Shown: piece after piece, positions 23,989-31,201 of the stretch
Layout of the letters: every line of letters begins with the position of its first letter
Numbering within the stretch: the stretch's first letter is position 1
From: Palsa-513 sp036510225
GTDB taxonomy: Bacteria; Actinomycetota; Thermoleophilia; Solirubrobacterales; Solirubrobacteraceae
Direction of reading: 5' to 3'
DNA length: 51,709 bases
Assembly: GCA_036510225.1 (NCBI GenBank)
Contig: DATCEH010000105.1
Location: forward strand, 1 to 51,709
Translations under genes and position numbers: made by a program
Notes under the pieces: generated by a model
Database searches by the model: none
What the model saw: the letters and a program-made list of their open reading frames with translations, nothing else
What the model was told of the DNA's origin: nothing

Positions 23989-24087
23989 GCGACCTTCGTC
24001 GCGCGGGGCACCTACCGCAAGGTGAGCGTGAAGGCCAAGGGTGCTTGGACGCTGACGATCACACCACTCCCGTCTTCGCATCGCGGA
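23989..24087 (+). pseudogene. Remnant of a WTLTI-domain gene (C-terminal 33 codons)
   Basis: In the frame starting GCGACCTTC the translation reads TFVARGTYRKV then VKAKGAWTLTIT and SSHR, nearly identical to the C-terminus of the intact protein at 27117-27494 (TFVARGTYRKV, VKAKGAWTLTIT, ASHR). The DNA also matches closely. The TGA that ends the intact gene is GGA here, and no coding sequence for the N-terminal part precedes it. The sequence just upstream (GTGACGGCTAGGCTCCGGCCATG, 23966-23987) resembles the promoter-start region of the intact gene (27097-27119). An internal deletion after duplication is therefore likely. Confidence 0.7.
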
Positions 24088-24153
24088 GCCGGCCGCCAGG
24101 CTTTGATTGCCTGGCGTCGCGGGCGACGCATCGTCGGGAAGCCACTGCCCGGC

Positions 24154-24678
24154 CTACTCGGCGCGTCCGCTCTGGTCGACGGTTGCCGCGATGTCCTTGA
24201 TGAGGATCATGAGGTGGAGGCGGTCGGTGGGCGATGCTTCGAAGCCGTGGCGCAGGTAGAACGCGCGAGCGTCAGCGTCGAGTGCATGGACGAGCATCGC
24301 GCGCACGCCGATCGTCTGCGCCGCTCCGAGCGCACGGGTCATCGCGTCTCGCAGGAGCCACGCTCCCAGGCCGCGTCCTCCGACGGAACGGTCGACTGCG
24401 AGTCGCGCGAGGAGGACGACTGGGACGGGGTAGTGCGGCATGCCCTTGATCGCCCGGGAAGTCGCGACCTGGCGCTCGACGCCGGCGGCCGTGAGGGCGT
24501 GGTAGGCGACGACGCGATCCTGCTGCGAATCGCTGATCACGTAGGTGCGTGCCGAGCCCGATGCGGCGGCGATCCGGGCGTGGTTGGTGAGCCAGACGTT
24601 CAGCGAGGGACGACCGGAGTCGAAGCCGTCGAGGATGTGGTCGGGTCCGAGTGGCTCCGGGTCGCCGAAGCGTTGCAC
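24154..24678 (-). CDS. tacT: GNAT acetyltransferase toxin, TacT-like
   Basis: 174 residues. LLARLAVDRSVGGRGLG (about 89-105) is the acetyl-CoA-binding loop of GNAT enzymes, and FYLRHGFEAS contains the conserved Tyr141. DGFDSGRPSLNVWLTNHA at the N-terminus is the signature of the TacT/AtaT group of toxins, which block translation by acetylating the amino group of aminoacyl-tRNAs. The GTG at 24678 overlaps the antitoxin stop by one base (GTGTAG), which decides the start. The pair occupies an island between gene remnants, unlike the neighbouring surface-protein genes. Confidence 0.88.
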   Translation of the reverse strand: MQRFGDPEPLGPDHILDGFDSGRPSLNVWLTNHARIAAASGSARTYVISDSQQDRVVAYHALTAAGVERQVATSRAIKGMPHYPVPVVLLARLAVDRSVGGRGLGAWLLRDAMTRALGAAQTIGVRAMLVHALDADARAFYLRHGFEASPTDRLHLMILIKDIAATVDQSGRAE

Positions 24679-24953
24679 TACTCGGGGCGCGGGCGGGCAA
24701 ACAGCTCGACGAGCGCTGGGATCTCGCGCGCGGGTTTGTCCAGGGCCGCCGTGAAGCTGCGCCATTCCGCTGGCGTGAGCGCGAACCGTGTGCGGTCGGC
24801 GAGTACGCGTTCGGCTTTCTCGCGGCCGCTATCGACAAGAAACTCTGAGAGCGTCTGCCGCTCGGCGGCAGCAGCGCTGCGCAGCAGCTCGTCGTCGCCG
24901 ACGGCGACTCGCAGATGCACGCGCTGCGTCTTGGTCGGCGTCACACGACCCAT
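24678..24953 (-). CDS. tacA: DUF1778 ribbon-helix-helix antitoxin, TacA-like
   Basis: 91 residues from ATG 24953. The N-terminal half (TKTQRVHLRVAVGDDELLRSAAAA, then QTLSEFLVDSGREKAERVL) is the ribbon-helix-helix DNA-binding domain of DUF1778 proteins. The C-terminal half with FALTPAEWRSFTAALDKPA is the toxin-wrapping segment typical of the TacA family. It precedes the GNAT toxin and overlaps its start, the standard order for these modules. A dyad lies immediately upstream of the start codon, as expected for autorepression by the antitoxin or the complex. Confidence 0.88.
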   Translation of the reverse strand: MGRVTPTKTQRVHLRVAVGDDELLRSAAAAERQTLSEFLVDSGREKAERVLADRTRFALTPAEWRSFTAALDKPAREIPALVELFARPRPE

Positions 24954-24954
24954 T

Positions 24955-24973
24955 GTACGCCTTTTGTGCGTAC
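24955..24973. promoter_or_regulatory. Operator-like inverted repeat of the tacA-tacT pair
   Basis: GTACGC (24955-24960) and GCGTAC (24968-24973) are perfect reverse complements around a 7-base spacer, one base upstream of the antitoxin ATG. Its position fits an autoregulatory site for the ribbon-helix-helix antitoxin. Confidence 0.6.
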
Positions 24974-25546
24974 GCCTCAAGGACCCCGAGGATCCGCCGC
25001 GAACTGACCACCCGGCGTGGAGTGGGCCGCGACCTTCGTCGCGGTACGGCTCCGCCAACTCCTCGGGCCGGCCGCGGGGTCCAGGCGCCGGCGGATCCCA
25101 CGCGAGTACCCCTTCATGACGCGTCGGGTATCTGGGTTCCCGGTCACGCCGATCGCGGCGGCCGCCGGCGGCTTATGTTGCGAGCCGCCGCCGGGGAAGA
25201 ACAGGGCGCGTCTACATGCCATCCACCGTTCCGCAGTCGACGCGTCCACGTGCGGCGGCGCTGGCATTCGCAGGCCGCTCGGGTTGGCAGGGTTGCGACC
25301 AGCGGGTCGGTCCTGGTCTGGTCTGGAGCACGCTCGCCCTCAGCGGTGATCGCGCGCCGCCGCGAGGTCGGCTCGTCGCGGCCACCGACGCTGGGCGTTG
25401 GGAGAAGGGCCGCCATGGGAAGTGTCGGGCGGCGTCCGGTGCTGGTGCAAAGCCTATGTGAAGCATAGACTCGCCGAGAGCTGAGCGGGGTCGTCTGGTG
25501 CGAGGCGAAGCCGGGGCCTTCGTTTGGTGCGAGCGGGAGGTTGGCC
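24974..25546. other. Long non-coding stretch with hairpin and short direct repeat
   Basis: I see no convincing gene in these 573 bases; open frames here lack ribosome sites and family features. It contains a 15-base copy of GCGACCTTCGTCGCG at 25029-25043, identical to 23989-24003 on the other side of the toxin-antitoxin pair. It also has a GC hairpin (CGGCGGCT at 25166-25173 with AGCCGCCG at 25183-25190) and, at its right end, the promoter of the next gene. It is probably eroded sequence from rearrangement. Confidence 0.5.
25443..25471 (+). promoter_or_regulatory. Probable promoter with CTATG-N5-CATAG dyad
   Basis: TAGACT at 25466-25471 fits the TAGnnT -10 class seen elsewhere in the window; the -35 candidate TGGTGC at 25443-25448 (17-base spacing) is weak. 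The dyad CTATG (25454-25458) / CATAG (25464-25468) overlaps the -10 box. Confidence 0.4.
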
Positions 25547-26932
25547 GTGTCGCAATCGGGTGCAGGCCGTTCACGGCTTGACGGCGGGCGGCGTGGCCGT
25601 TGGTGCGCCGCTGCGGTGCTGGTCGTCCTTGCCGTTGTCGCGCCGGCGTCCGCCGACGCCGCGAGCGCGCCCACTTCTGTCACTGGCGGGGCGTCGCTGG
25701 TCACCGACACCTCGGCCGAGCTGGCCGGGACGGTCAACCCCAACGGGGTCGCATTGGGCTACTTCTTCCAGTACGGGACGACGAACAGCTTCGGCTCGGA
25801 GTCAAGGCCGACGGACCTGCCGGCCGGGACGAGCCCGGTCGCGGTGACCGCCGACATCTCGGGGCTGACGCCGGACACGACCTATTTCTACCGCCTCCAC
25901 GCGGTGGACGAGCAGGGCGGCGAGGGCGACGGAGCCGTCGCGACCTTCATCACGACCGGCCCCGTCGTCGCGCCGATCGCGATCACGCAGGCCCCCGTGT
26001 CGGTTGCCAACAGGAGCGCGGTGTTGGGCGCGAGCGTGAACCCGGAGGGTCAGGCCACGGCGTTCACGATCGAGTACGGCACGACGACGTCATTCGGTTC
26101 GATCACGCCTGTGACCGAGCTCGACAACTCCTCCACGCCCGAGTCCGTCGCGGGGACGGCGTCCGGCCTCTCGCCGGACACGACGTACTTCTATCGGGTG
26201 GTGGCCCAGAACCCGACCGGCACGACGATGGGCGCGGTGATGGGCTTCATGACCGGGCCGGTCGCGGCACCGATCGTCGCGACCGGAGCGGCGACCTCGG
26301 TGACCAGCAGTGGCGCGACGCTCGACGGGACGGTCAATCCGCAGGCGCTGGCGACGAACTACGTCTTCGAGTACGGGACGACGACGAGCTTGGGGTCCAC
26401 GACGACGCTTGGGAGCGCCGGCTCGGCCGACGACACGGCGATCCCGGAGAGCGCGACGCTGAGCGGGCTGAGCGCGAACACGACGTATCTCTACCGGTTG
26501 GTCGCCAGCAACTCGCTCGGGACGACGACCGGTGCGATCATGAGCTTCTCGACGGGCACGCCGGGGCTGCCGATCGTCACGTCAGGCGGGGCGAGCGCGA
26601 TCACGAATACGACGGCGACGCTGGCCGGGCAGGTCAACCCGGACGGGCAGGCGACATCGTTCTACGGTCGCACCAAGTGTGGGCAGGTCATCGACGACAA
26701 GATGATCGAGGCGCTGGCCGCGGAGGCCGAGCGAGGTTATGAGCCCGGCCAGCTCGCGGAGCGTCGCCGCGGTCCGGGACGCCCGTCGCTTGGCGAGGCG
26801 GCAAAGACCGTCGAGTCTGTGCGCCTGGATCAGGATCTCCGTGTCGAGACGGCACAACGCGCCGTGACCGACGGCGTCACGGTCTCAGAGGTTATTCGCC
26901 GCGCCTTGCGCCAGTATCTTCAAGGCGTGTGA
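25547..26932 (+). CDS. Secreted FN3-module protein fused to a ribbon-helix-helix antitoxin
   Basis: 461 residues; GTG 25547 is chosen for GGGAGG six bases upstream. A signal peptide ends near ASADAAS. Residues about 40-340 are three complete FN3-like modules (YGTTTSFGSITP-type motifs and TYFYRVVAQN-type strands). A fourth begins (AGQVNPDGQATSF) but stops at residue 372. From residue 373 the sequence switches to YGRTKCGQVIDDKMIEALAAEAERGYEP, then GRPSLGEAAKTVESVRLD and VTVSEVIRRALRQYL, a full CopG/RHH antitoxin of the kind paired with PIN or HicA toxins. The frame is uninterrupted across the junction (26660-26666). A DNA-binding domain cannot work on a secreted protein, so this is probably a recombination chimera; no toxin gene follows. 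Confidence 0.75.
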   Translation: MSQSGAGRSRLDGGRRGRWCAAAVLVVLAVVAPASADAASAPTSVTGGASLVTDTSAELAGTVNPNGVALGYFFQYGTTNSFGSESRPTDLPAGTSPVAVTADISGLTPDTTYFYRLHAVDEQGGEGDGAVATFITTGPVVAPIAITQAPVSVANRSAVLGASVNPEGQATAFTIEYGTTTSFGSITPVTELDNSSTPESVAGTASGLSPDTTYFYRVVAQNPTGTTMGAVMGFMTGPVAAPIVATGAATSVTSSGATLDGTVNPQALATNYVFEYGTTTSLGSTTTLGSAGSADDTAIPESATLSGLSANTTYLYRLVASNSLGTTTGAIMSFSTGTPGLPIVTSGGASAITNTTATLAGQVNPDGQATSFYGRTKCGQVIDDKMIEALAAEAERGYEPGQLAERRRGPGRPSLGEAAKTVESVRLDQDLRVETAQRAVTDGVTVSEVIRRALRQYLQGV

Positions 26933-27079
26933 GGCACCCCCGCTCGGTCTCACCGAATGCCGAGCAGACGGCGCGGACCTCTGCGTGATGAGAGGCGAGC
27001 GGACGAAACAACAGACGGTGGGTGCCCGAGCAGTGGGAGGTCAGACGTTCACAGCTCCCGCGTCGGGGACGTCACGGTC

Positions 27080-27109
27080 TGGTGCCGCCCGGCGCGTGAC
27101 GGGTAGACT
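27080..27109 (+). promoter_or_regulatory. Probable leaderless promoter of the 27117 gene
   Basis: TAGACT at 27104-27109 lies seven bases before the ATG at 27117. A weak -35 candidate TGGTGC sits at 27080-27085 (18-base spacing), the same hexamer as at 25443. No ribosome binding site precedes the ATG, consistent with leaderless translation. Confidence 0.4.
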
Positions 27110-27116
27110 GCCGCCC

Positions 27117-27494
27117 ATGCCCATGCAAAGAGTAGACAGACGTTGGATCGTGCGATTCGCAGCCGTTGCCGCTTGCGTGATCGCGGTGCCCGCGGCGACG
27201 ACCGCCGCCGCCACCAAGAGCGCGCCGGCGAAGACCACCGTCAAGCCACTGCACTGGGCGGCGACCGGCAACCGGTCGCTCGGGACGGTCAAGCTGACGA
27301 CGGATTCTGTGGTCCGCTGGACCGACAAGGCCGGGAGCTTCTCGGCGCGGGACGCGTCAGGCAAGCTGAAGGCGTCGAGCAGGACGGTCGGCGGGGAGAC
27401 GTTCGTCGCGCGCGGCACCTACCGCAAGGTGACCGTGAAGGCCAAGGGAGCCTGGACGCTGACGATCACGGGGCTCCCGGCTTCCCACCGCTGA
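27117..27494 (+). CDS. Small secreted WTLTI-domain protein
   Basis: 125 residues. The basic N-terminus (QRVDRRWIVR) and the Ala/Val core (AAVAACVIAVPAATTAAAT) form a Sec signal peptide. The mature 85 residues are one copy of the beta-rich domain also present at the end of the lipoprotein at 23303: WAATGNRSLGTVKL, SVVRWTDKAGSFS, ETFVARGTYRKV and AWTLTI. I cannot name the family. Its C-terminal 33 codons exist as a second, broken copy at 23989-24087. The start at 27117 is favoured by the -10 box just upstream; ATG 27123 is an alternative. Confidence 0.65.
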   Translation: MPMQRVDRRWIVRFAAVAACVIAVPAATTAAATKSAPAKTTVKPLHWAATGNRSLGTVKLTTDSVVRWTDKAGSFSARDASGKLKASSRTVGGETFVARGTYRKVTVKAKGAWTLTITGLPASHR

Positions 27495-27514
27495 GCACGA
27501 GGCGGGGGAGCGGC

Positions 27515-27856
27515 GTGCATCCGGGAAGACGGCTCGTCGTGAGCCTGCTTTCGCTCGTCGGTCTGCTCGCCTCGAGCGAGGCGGCCTCTGCGGCGAACGT
27601 CTACGTGCAGACCGACAGCGCGCAGGGCGTCAGCGCGATCTTCCAGTACTCGGTGGGCCCGGCCGGGACGCTCGTGCCGTTGTCTCCTGCGAGCGTCGCC
27701 GAGAGCGCAACCGGACTGGCGATCGCGCTCAGCCCGAGCGGACAGAACGCCTACGTCCTCAGCGAGACGAGCAACTCAACGATCAGGGAGCCCGCCGCCG
27801 TGGAACATCGTACCCGCCGAGAGCCGGGCGGACGGTCCTCGACAATCGATAGGTAA
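27515..27856 (+). pseudogene. Truncated YVTN beta-propeller protein
   Basis: A GTG with GGGGGAG about six bases upstream opens a 113-residue frame with a good signal peptide (SLLSLVGLLASSEAASA). The mature start (ANVYVQTDSAQGVSAIFQYSV, then TLVPLSPASV and SPSGQNAYVLSE) parallels the first blade and a half of the intact propeller at 29231 (SSVYVLNQ, VSQYSV, SADGKSAYVAN). After TSNSTI the similarity stops and an unrelated Arg-rich tail runs to TAA. A seven-bladed propeller cannot fold from this length, so it is a truncated gene, although a short secreted peptide could still be made. Confidence 0.65.
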
Positions 27857-27867
27857 TCTGCACGACG

Positions 27868-28371
27868 ATGCCGAGACGGATGAGACCCGACCGTAGGCCT
27901 GCTCGACTTTCGCCGACGTCGGTTGCGATCGTCGTCGGGGCGTTGCTGGCCGGCGTCGCGGGCGTGGCGTCGGCCGCTCCGACCGTGGGCGCGAGGACCG
28001 GCGCATACGCCGCGGCAACGGTCGGCGGGACGCCGACGATTCCCGTGATCGCGCCGAACCCGCCCGGCAAGACGACGGGCCCGGTACCGCACGTGCCGAG
28101 CGCGCCGCTCTCGCTGGCCGATCAGGTGATCGGCCTGCCGTCGGCGAGTCGCTGCGTGAAGAGCCTGCGCGTCGGTCTGGCGCGCCCCAAGGGTGTGCGG
28201 CTCCGCTCGCTGTCGATCGCGGTCGGCAAGCGCCACGTCAAGCGGCGGCCCGTGCCGAAGTCGATCACCTTCCACGAGTTGCCGAAGGGGCACTTCACGC
28301 TGGCGGTAACGGTCACGACGACAACCGGTCGCCACCTTTCCCGCTCTCGGCGCTACGCCCGCTGCAGGTAG
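27868..28371 (+). CDS. Small secreted protein with SLRVxLARP C-terminal domain, copy 1
   Basis: 167 residues. Signal peptide with basic N-region (RRMRPDRRPARL) and core (VAIVVGALLAGVAGVASA). A Pro/Gly/Thr-rich spacer follows (TIPVIAPNPPGKTTGPVP). The C-terminal domain runs CVKSLRVGLARP, RLRSLSIAVGKRHVKRR, ITFHELPKGHFTLAVTVTTTTGR and ends RRYARCR, with a cysteine at each end that could close a disulfide. The same domain closes the next gene. Motifs of this type (xLRSLxVxVxGK...LPKGxFT) recur in exported proteins of this lineage and look like a small Ig-like module. Function unknown. No ribosome binding site is obvious; TAGGTA at 27849-27854 could be a -10 box. Confidence 0.6.
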   Translation: MPRRMRPDRRPARLSPTSVAIVVGALLAGVAGVASAAPTVGARTGAYAAATVGGTPTIPVIAPNPPGKTTGPVPHVPSAPLSLADQVIGLPSASRCVKSLRVGLARPKGVRLRSLSIAVGKRHVKRRPVPKSITFHELPKGHFTLAVTVTTTTGRHLSRSRRYARCR

Positions 28372-28381
28372 CCTGCGGAAG

Positions 28382-28405
28382 CGCCCTCGCGGGACCCTGA
28401 GGGCG
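28382..28405 (+). terminator. GC hairpin after the first SLRV-domain gene
   Basis: CGCCCTC (28382-28388) and GAGGGCG (28399-28405) form a 7-bp stem with a 10-base loop, ten bases after the stop codon. No T-tract follows, so the call is tentative. Confidence 0.35.
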
Positions 28406-28592
28406 GCGGCCGCTCCAGCAGGGCGCTGCTCTCAACCGGCTCCAGTAACCGCGCTCGGCATCGGCCACGTCAGCCGCCCGGCCCGGGCGCTTCGGCCACG
28501 TCAAGGTCATGATGCCGCGCCGCGGAAGCCGGTATGCTGCGCGGCCGTGGTTGCCTAGGCGACTCATAGATACGCAGAAGGAATGTGAAGCG

Positions 28593-29171
28593 GTGCCGGG
28601 AGCAACGCAAACAAGCCGTCGTGGTTCCCGCCTTCGGCATGCAGGAGCAGTTCTCGGCGTCTCTGCGCTGATCATCAGCGCGGCGACCGCGGCCGCCGCG
28701 CAGCCCGCGGCGACGGTGGCGGCAGCCCACGCGGCCGCAACGGTCGGCGGAACCCGGCCGATCACGGTGATCATCCACGAGCCGACCGGCGTCACCACGG
28801 GTCCAGTGCCGCAGGTGCCGACCCCGACGACCCCGCCCGCGGGGTCGCCGACCACGCCACCGAGCGGGACGAAGACTCCACGGCCGAAGCCGAGGCCGAA
28901 GCCGAAGACTCCGACGGCCGCCCAGGTCGTCGGGCTCCAGTCGGCCAAGCCTTGCATTTCGAGCCTGCGCGTTGCCCTGGCCCGGCCTGACAGCGTGCAC
29001 CTGCGGGCTCTGTCGATCTTCATCGGAGGTCGCCACGTCACGCGGACGCCTCCGCCCAAGGCGATCACCTTCCACCAACTTCCGAAGGGCGATTTCACGC
29101 TCAGGGTCACCGTCACGACGACCTCGGGCGCGCACCTCACGCTGGCCCGTACCTACCGCCCATGCCGGTAG
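28593..29171 (+). CDS. Small secreted protein with SLRVxLARP C-terminal domain, copy 2
   Basis: 192 residues from GTG 28593 (AAGGA ten bases upstream); an upstream ATG at 28509 would lack a signal-like N-terminus. The signal peptide is followed by a spacer with VTTGPVPQVPTPTTPPAG and a Pro-Lys run (RPKPRPKPKTP) that may span or bind the cell wall. The final 95 residues repeat the domain of the previous gene: CISSLRVALARP, HLRALSIFIGGRHVTR, ITFHQLPKGDFTLRVTVTTTSG, TYRPCR. The two genes are tandem paralogues. The promoter region has the palindrome GCCTAGGC at 28553-28560. Confidence 0.6.
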   Translation: MPGATQTSRRGSRLRHAGAVLGVSALIISAATAAAAQPAATVAAAHAAATVGGTRPITVIIHEPTGVTTGPVPQVPTPTTPPAGSPTTPPSGTKTPRPKPRPKPKTPTAAQVVGLQSAKPCISSLRVALARPDSVHLRALSIFIGGRHVTRTPPPKAITFHQLPKGDFTLRVTVTTTSGAHLTLARTYRPCR

Positions 29172-29230
29172 TGCAGCGCGCAGCACCGCAGTGTGACCTT
29201 TTCACGATTTCCGGATGGGAGAACCCCTTG

Positions 29231-31198
29231 GTGAGGACAGCAGTGCGGCGCGTTGCGGGTGTGGCAGGGATCGTGGGGCTGCTCGCGTTCTGTCCGGCGG
29301 CGGTGGCATCGAGCGTCTATGTGCTCAACCAGACGGCCGCGACCGTGTCGCAGTACTCGGTGATGTCGCCCGGGACGCTGTCGCCGGACACTCCGGCGAC
29401 CGTGTCGACCGGCACCGGGCCGGATGGCATCACGGTGAGCGCGGACGGGAAGAGCGCCTACGTGGCCAACGGCTCCGCCAATTCGGTCTCGCAGTACACG
29501 GTCGCCGTCGACGGGACGCTCTCGCCGAAGACCCCGGCCACCGTGCCGACCGGGTCCGATCCGGCCGTGATTGCCTTCAGCGTCGACGGGAAGAGCGCGT
29601 ACGTCGCGAACTTCCGCGGCAACTCGGTCTCCCAGTACGCGGTCGCCGCCGATGGCACGCTCTCGGCGAAGACGCCGGCCACCGTTTCGACCGGCACCGC
29701 TCCCTTCGGGATCGCTCTGAGCGCCGACGGTTCCAGTGCGTATGTCGTCAACAGAAACTCCTCCTCGGTGTCCCAGTACGCGGTTGCGGCCGACGGGACG
29801 CTCTCGCCGAAGACCCCGGCCACCGTGACCGCGGGCAGCCAGCCGAGCAAGATCGCCTTGAGCCCTGACGGCAAGAGCGCCTATGTCGCCAATGGCGCCG
29901 CCGCTGGCACGGTGTCGCAGTACACCGTGGCGAGCGACGGGACCCTGTCCGCCAAGTCTCCCGCCACCGTCGCGGCCGGCAATCAGCCGCAGGGGATCGC
30001 GTTGAGCGCCGACGGGAAGGGCGCCTACGTCGTCAACGGCCACGGCAACAACGTGTCGCAGTACACGGTTGCCTCCGACGGGACGCTCGCTCCGGCCACG
30101 CCGGCGACCGTGACCGCCGGCGTCAGCCCAGGGCCACTCGTCATGAGCGCGGACGGGACGACGGCGTACGTCCCCAACTTCGCCGACAACACGGTTTCCG
30201 TCTACTCCGTCGTCGCCGACGCGCTGACGTCGTCCACTCCGTCGACCGTAGCGACCGCCGCGGGTCCAGCGGCAATCGCCGTGAGCCCCGCGGCCCCCGC
30301 GACGGCTGCTCCGAGCGCGGTAACCGGCGTCGCATCCGGCGTCGACGCCGCGTCAGCAACCCTTGCCGGGACGGTGAACCCGGGCGGGGCTTCGACGGCC
30401 TACGTCTTCGAATACGGATCGTCGCTTTCGTTCGGATCGATCACGACGCCGGCCACTGCCGGCGCGGGTACCGGCCCGGCGGGTGTGTGCGGCTCGCTGT
30501 CGGGTCTTTCGGCCGGGACGACGTACTACTACCGGCTGGTGGCGAGCAACGCACAGGGCACGAGCTTCGGGGCTGTCGCGAGCTTCACGACGACCGGAGC
30601 GACAGTGGCGCCGACGGTGATCACGCTTGCGCCGATCTCGGCCGGCGACGCCGGCGCCACGCTGGCCGGATCGGTCAACCCCAATGCGCAGGCGACCGCG
30701 TACACGTTTGAGTACGGAACGACGACGAGCTTCGGCTCGATCACGCCGGTCGTCGAGCTCGACTCGGCCACTACGCCGGAAGCGGTCTCGAGCGCCGTGA
30801 CTGGCCTGGCGAGCAACACGACCTACCTCTACCGTCTGGTCGCGAACAATGCGAGTGGCACAGCCGACGGCGCCGTGATGAGCTTCACGACGGGACCGGG
30901 TGCCGCCCCGGTCGTCGTCACTGGGGTGGCGAGCCCCGTCAGCTCCGCAGGCGCGACGCTGGCCGGGACCGTGGATCCGCAGGCGAGCCCGACGACCTTC
31001 GCATTCGAGTATGGGACGACGACCAGCTTCGGCTCGCTGAGCGCCGTCGACAACGCGGGGCAGACGGCAGGCCCGGAGGCCGTCAGTCTCCCGGTCACCG
31101 GCCTCACGGCGAACACGACGTACCTGTACCGGCTCGTCGCCACGAACGCCGACGGGACGACCGCCGGCGCGGTCGCGAGCTTCACGACCGGGTCCTAG
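29231..31198 (+). CDS. Secreted seven-bladed YVTN propeller with three FN3-like modules
   Basis: 655 residues; GTG 29231 has GGGAG nine bases upstream. After a signal peptide (VAGIVGLLAFCPAAVAS), seven repeats of the form SADGKSAYVANxxxNSVSQYTVxxDGTLSPKTPATV give a complete lactonase-like (YVTN/40-residue) beta-propeller over residues about 30-355. Three FN3-like modules follow, each with FEYGTTTSFGSI and a TTYLYRLVA strand. Known YVTN-propeller surface proteins act in adhesion or cell-surface structure; no lactonase catalytic residues are evident. The protein has no anchor, so it is released or held by other wall proteins. The next gene starts three bases after its stop. Confidence 0.8.
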   Translation: MRTAVRRVAGVAGIVGLLAFCPAAVASSVYVLNQTAATVSQYSVMSPGTLSPDTPATVSTGTGPDGITVSADGKSAYVANGSANSVSQYTVAVDGTLSPKTPATVPTGSDPAVIAFSVDGKSAYVANFRGNSVSQYAVAADGTLSAKTPATVSTGTAPFGIALSADGSSAYVVNRNSSSVSQYAVAADGTLSPKTPATVTAGSQPSKIALSPDGKSAYVANGAAAGTVSQYTVASDGTLSAKSPATVAAGNQPQGIALSADGKGAYVVNGHGNNVSQYTVASDGTLAPATPATVTAGVSPGPLVMSADGTTAYVPNFADNTVSVYSVVADALTSSTPSTVATAAGPAAIAVSPAAPATAAPSAVTGVASGVDAASATLAGTVNPGGASTAYVFEYGSSLSFGSITTPATAGAGTGPAGVCGSLSGLSAGTTYYYRLVASNAQGTSFGAVASFTTTGATVAPTVITLAPISAGDAGATLAGSVNPNAQATAYTFEYGTTTSFGSITPVVELDSATTPEAVSSAVTGLASNTTYLYRLVANNASGTADGAVMSFTTGPGAAPVVVTGVASPVSSAGATLAGTVDPQASPTTFAFEYGTTTSFGSLSAVDNAGQTAGPEAVSLPVTGLTANTTYLYRLVATNADGTTAGAVASFTTGS

Positions 31199-31201
31199 CA
31201 G

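Noticed and set aside
23398..25119. Plus-strand frame of 573 codons spanning the toxin-antitoxin pair
   Set aside because: It crosses the lipoprotein, the remnant and the antisense side of tacA-tacT. Only the short stretch at 23989-24087 is homologous to a real protein.
27027..27070. Segment reading VGGQTFTAPASG that resembles part of the WTLTI domain
   Set aside because: Only about six matching residues; too short to call a remnant with confidence.
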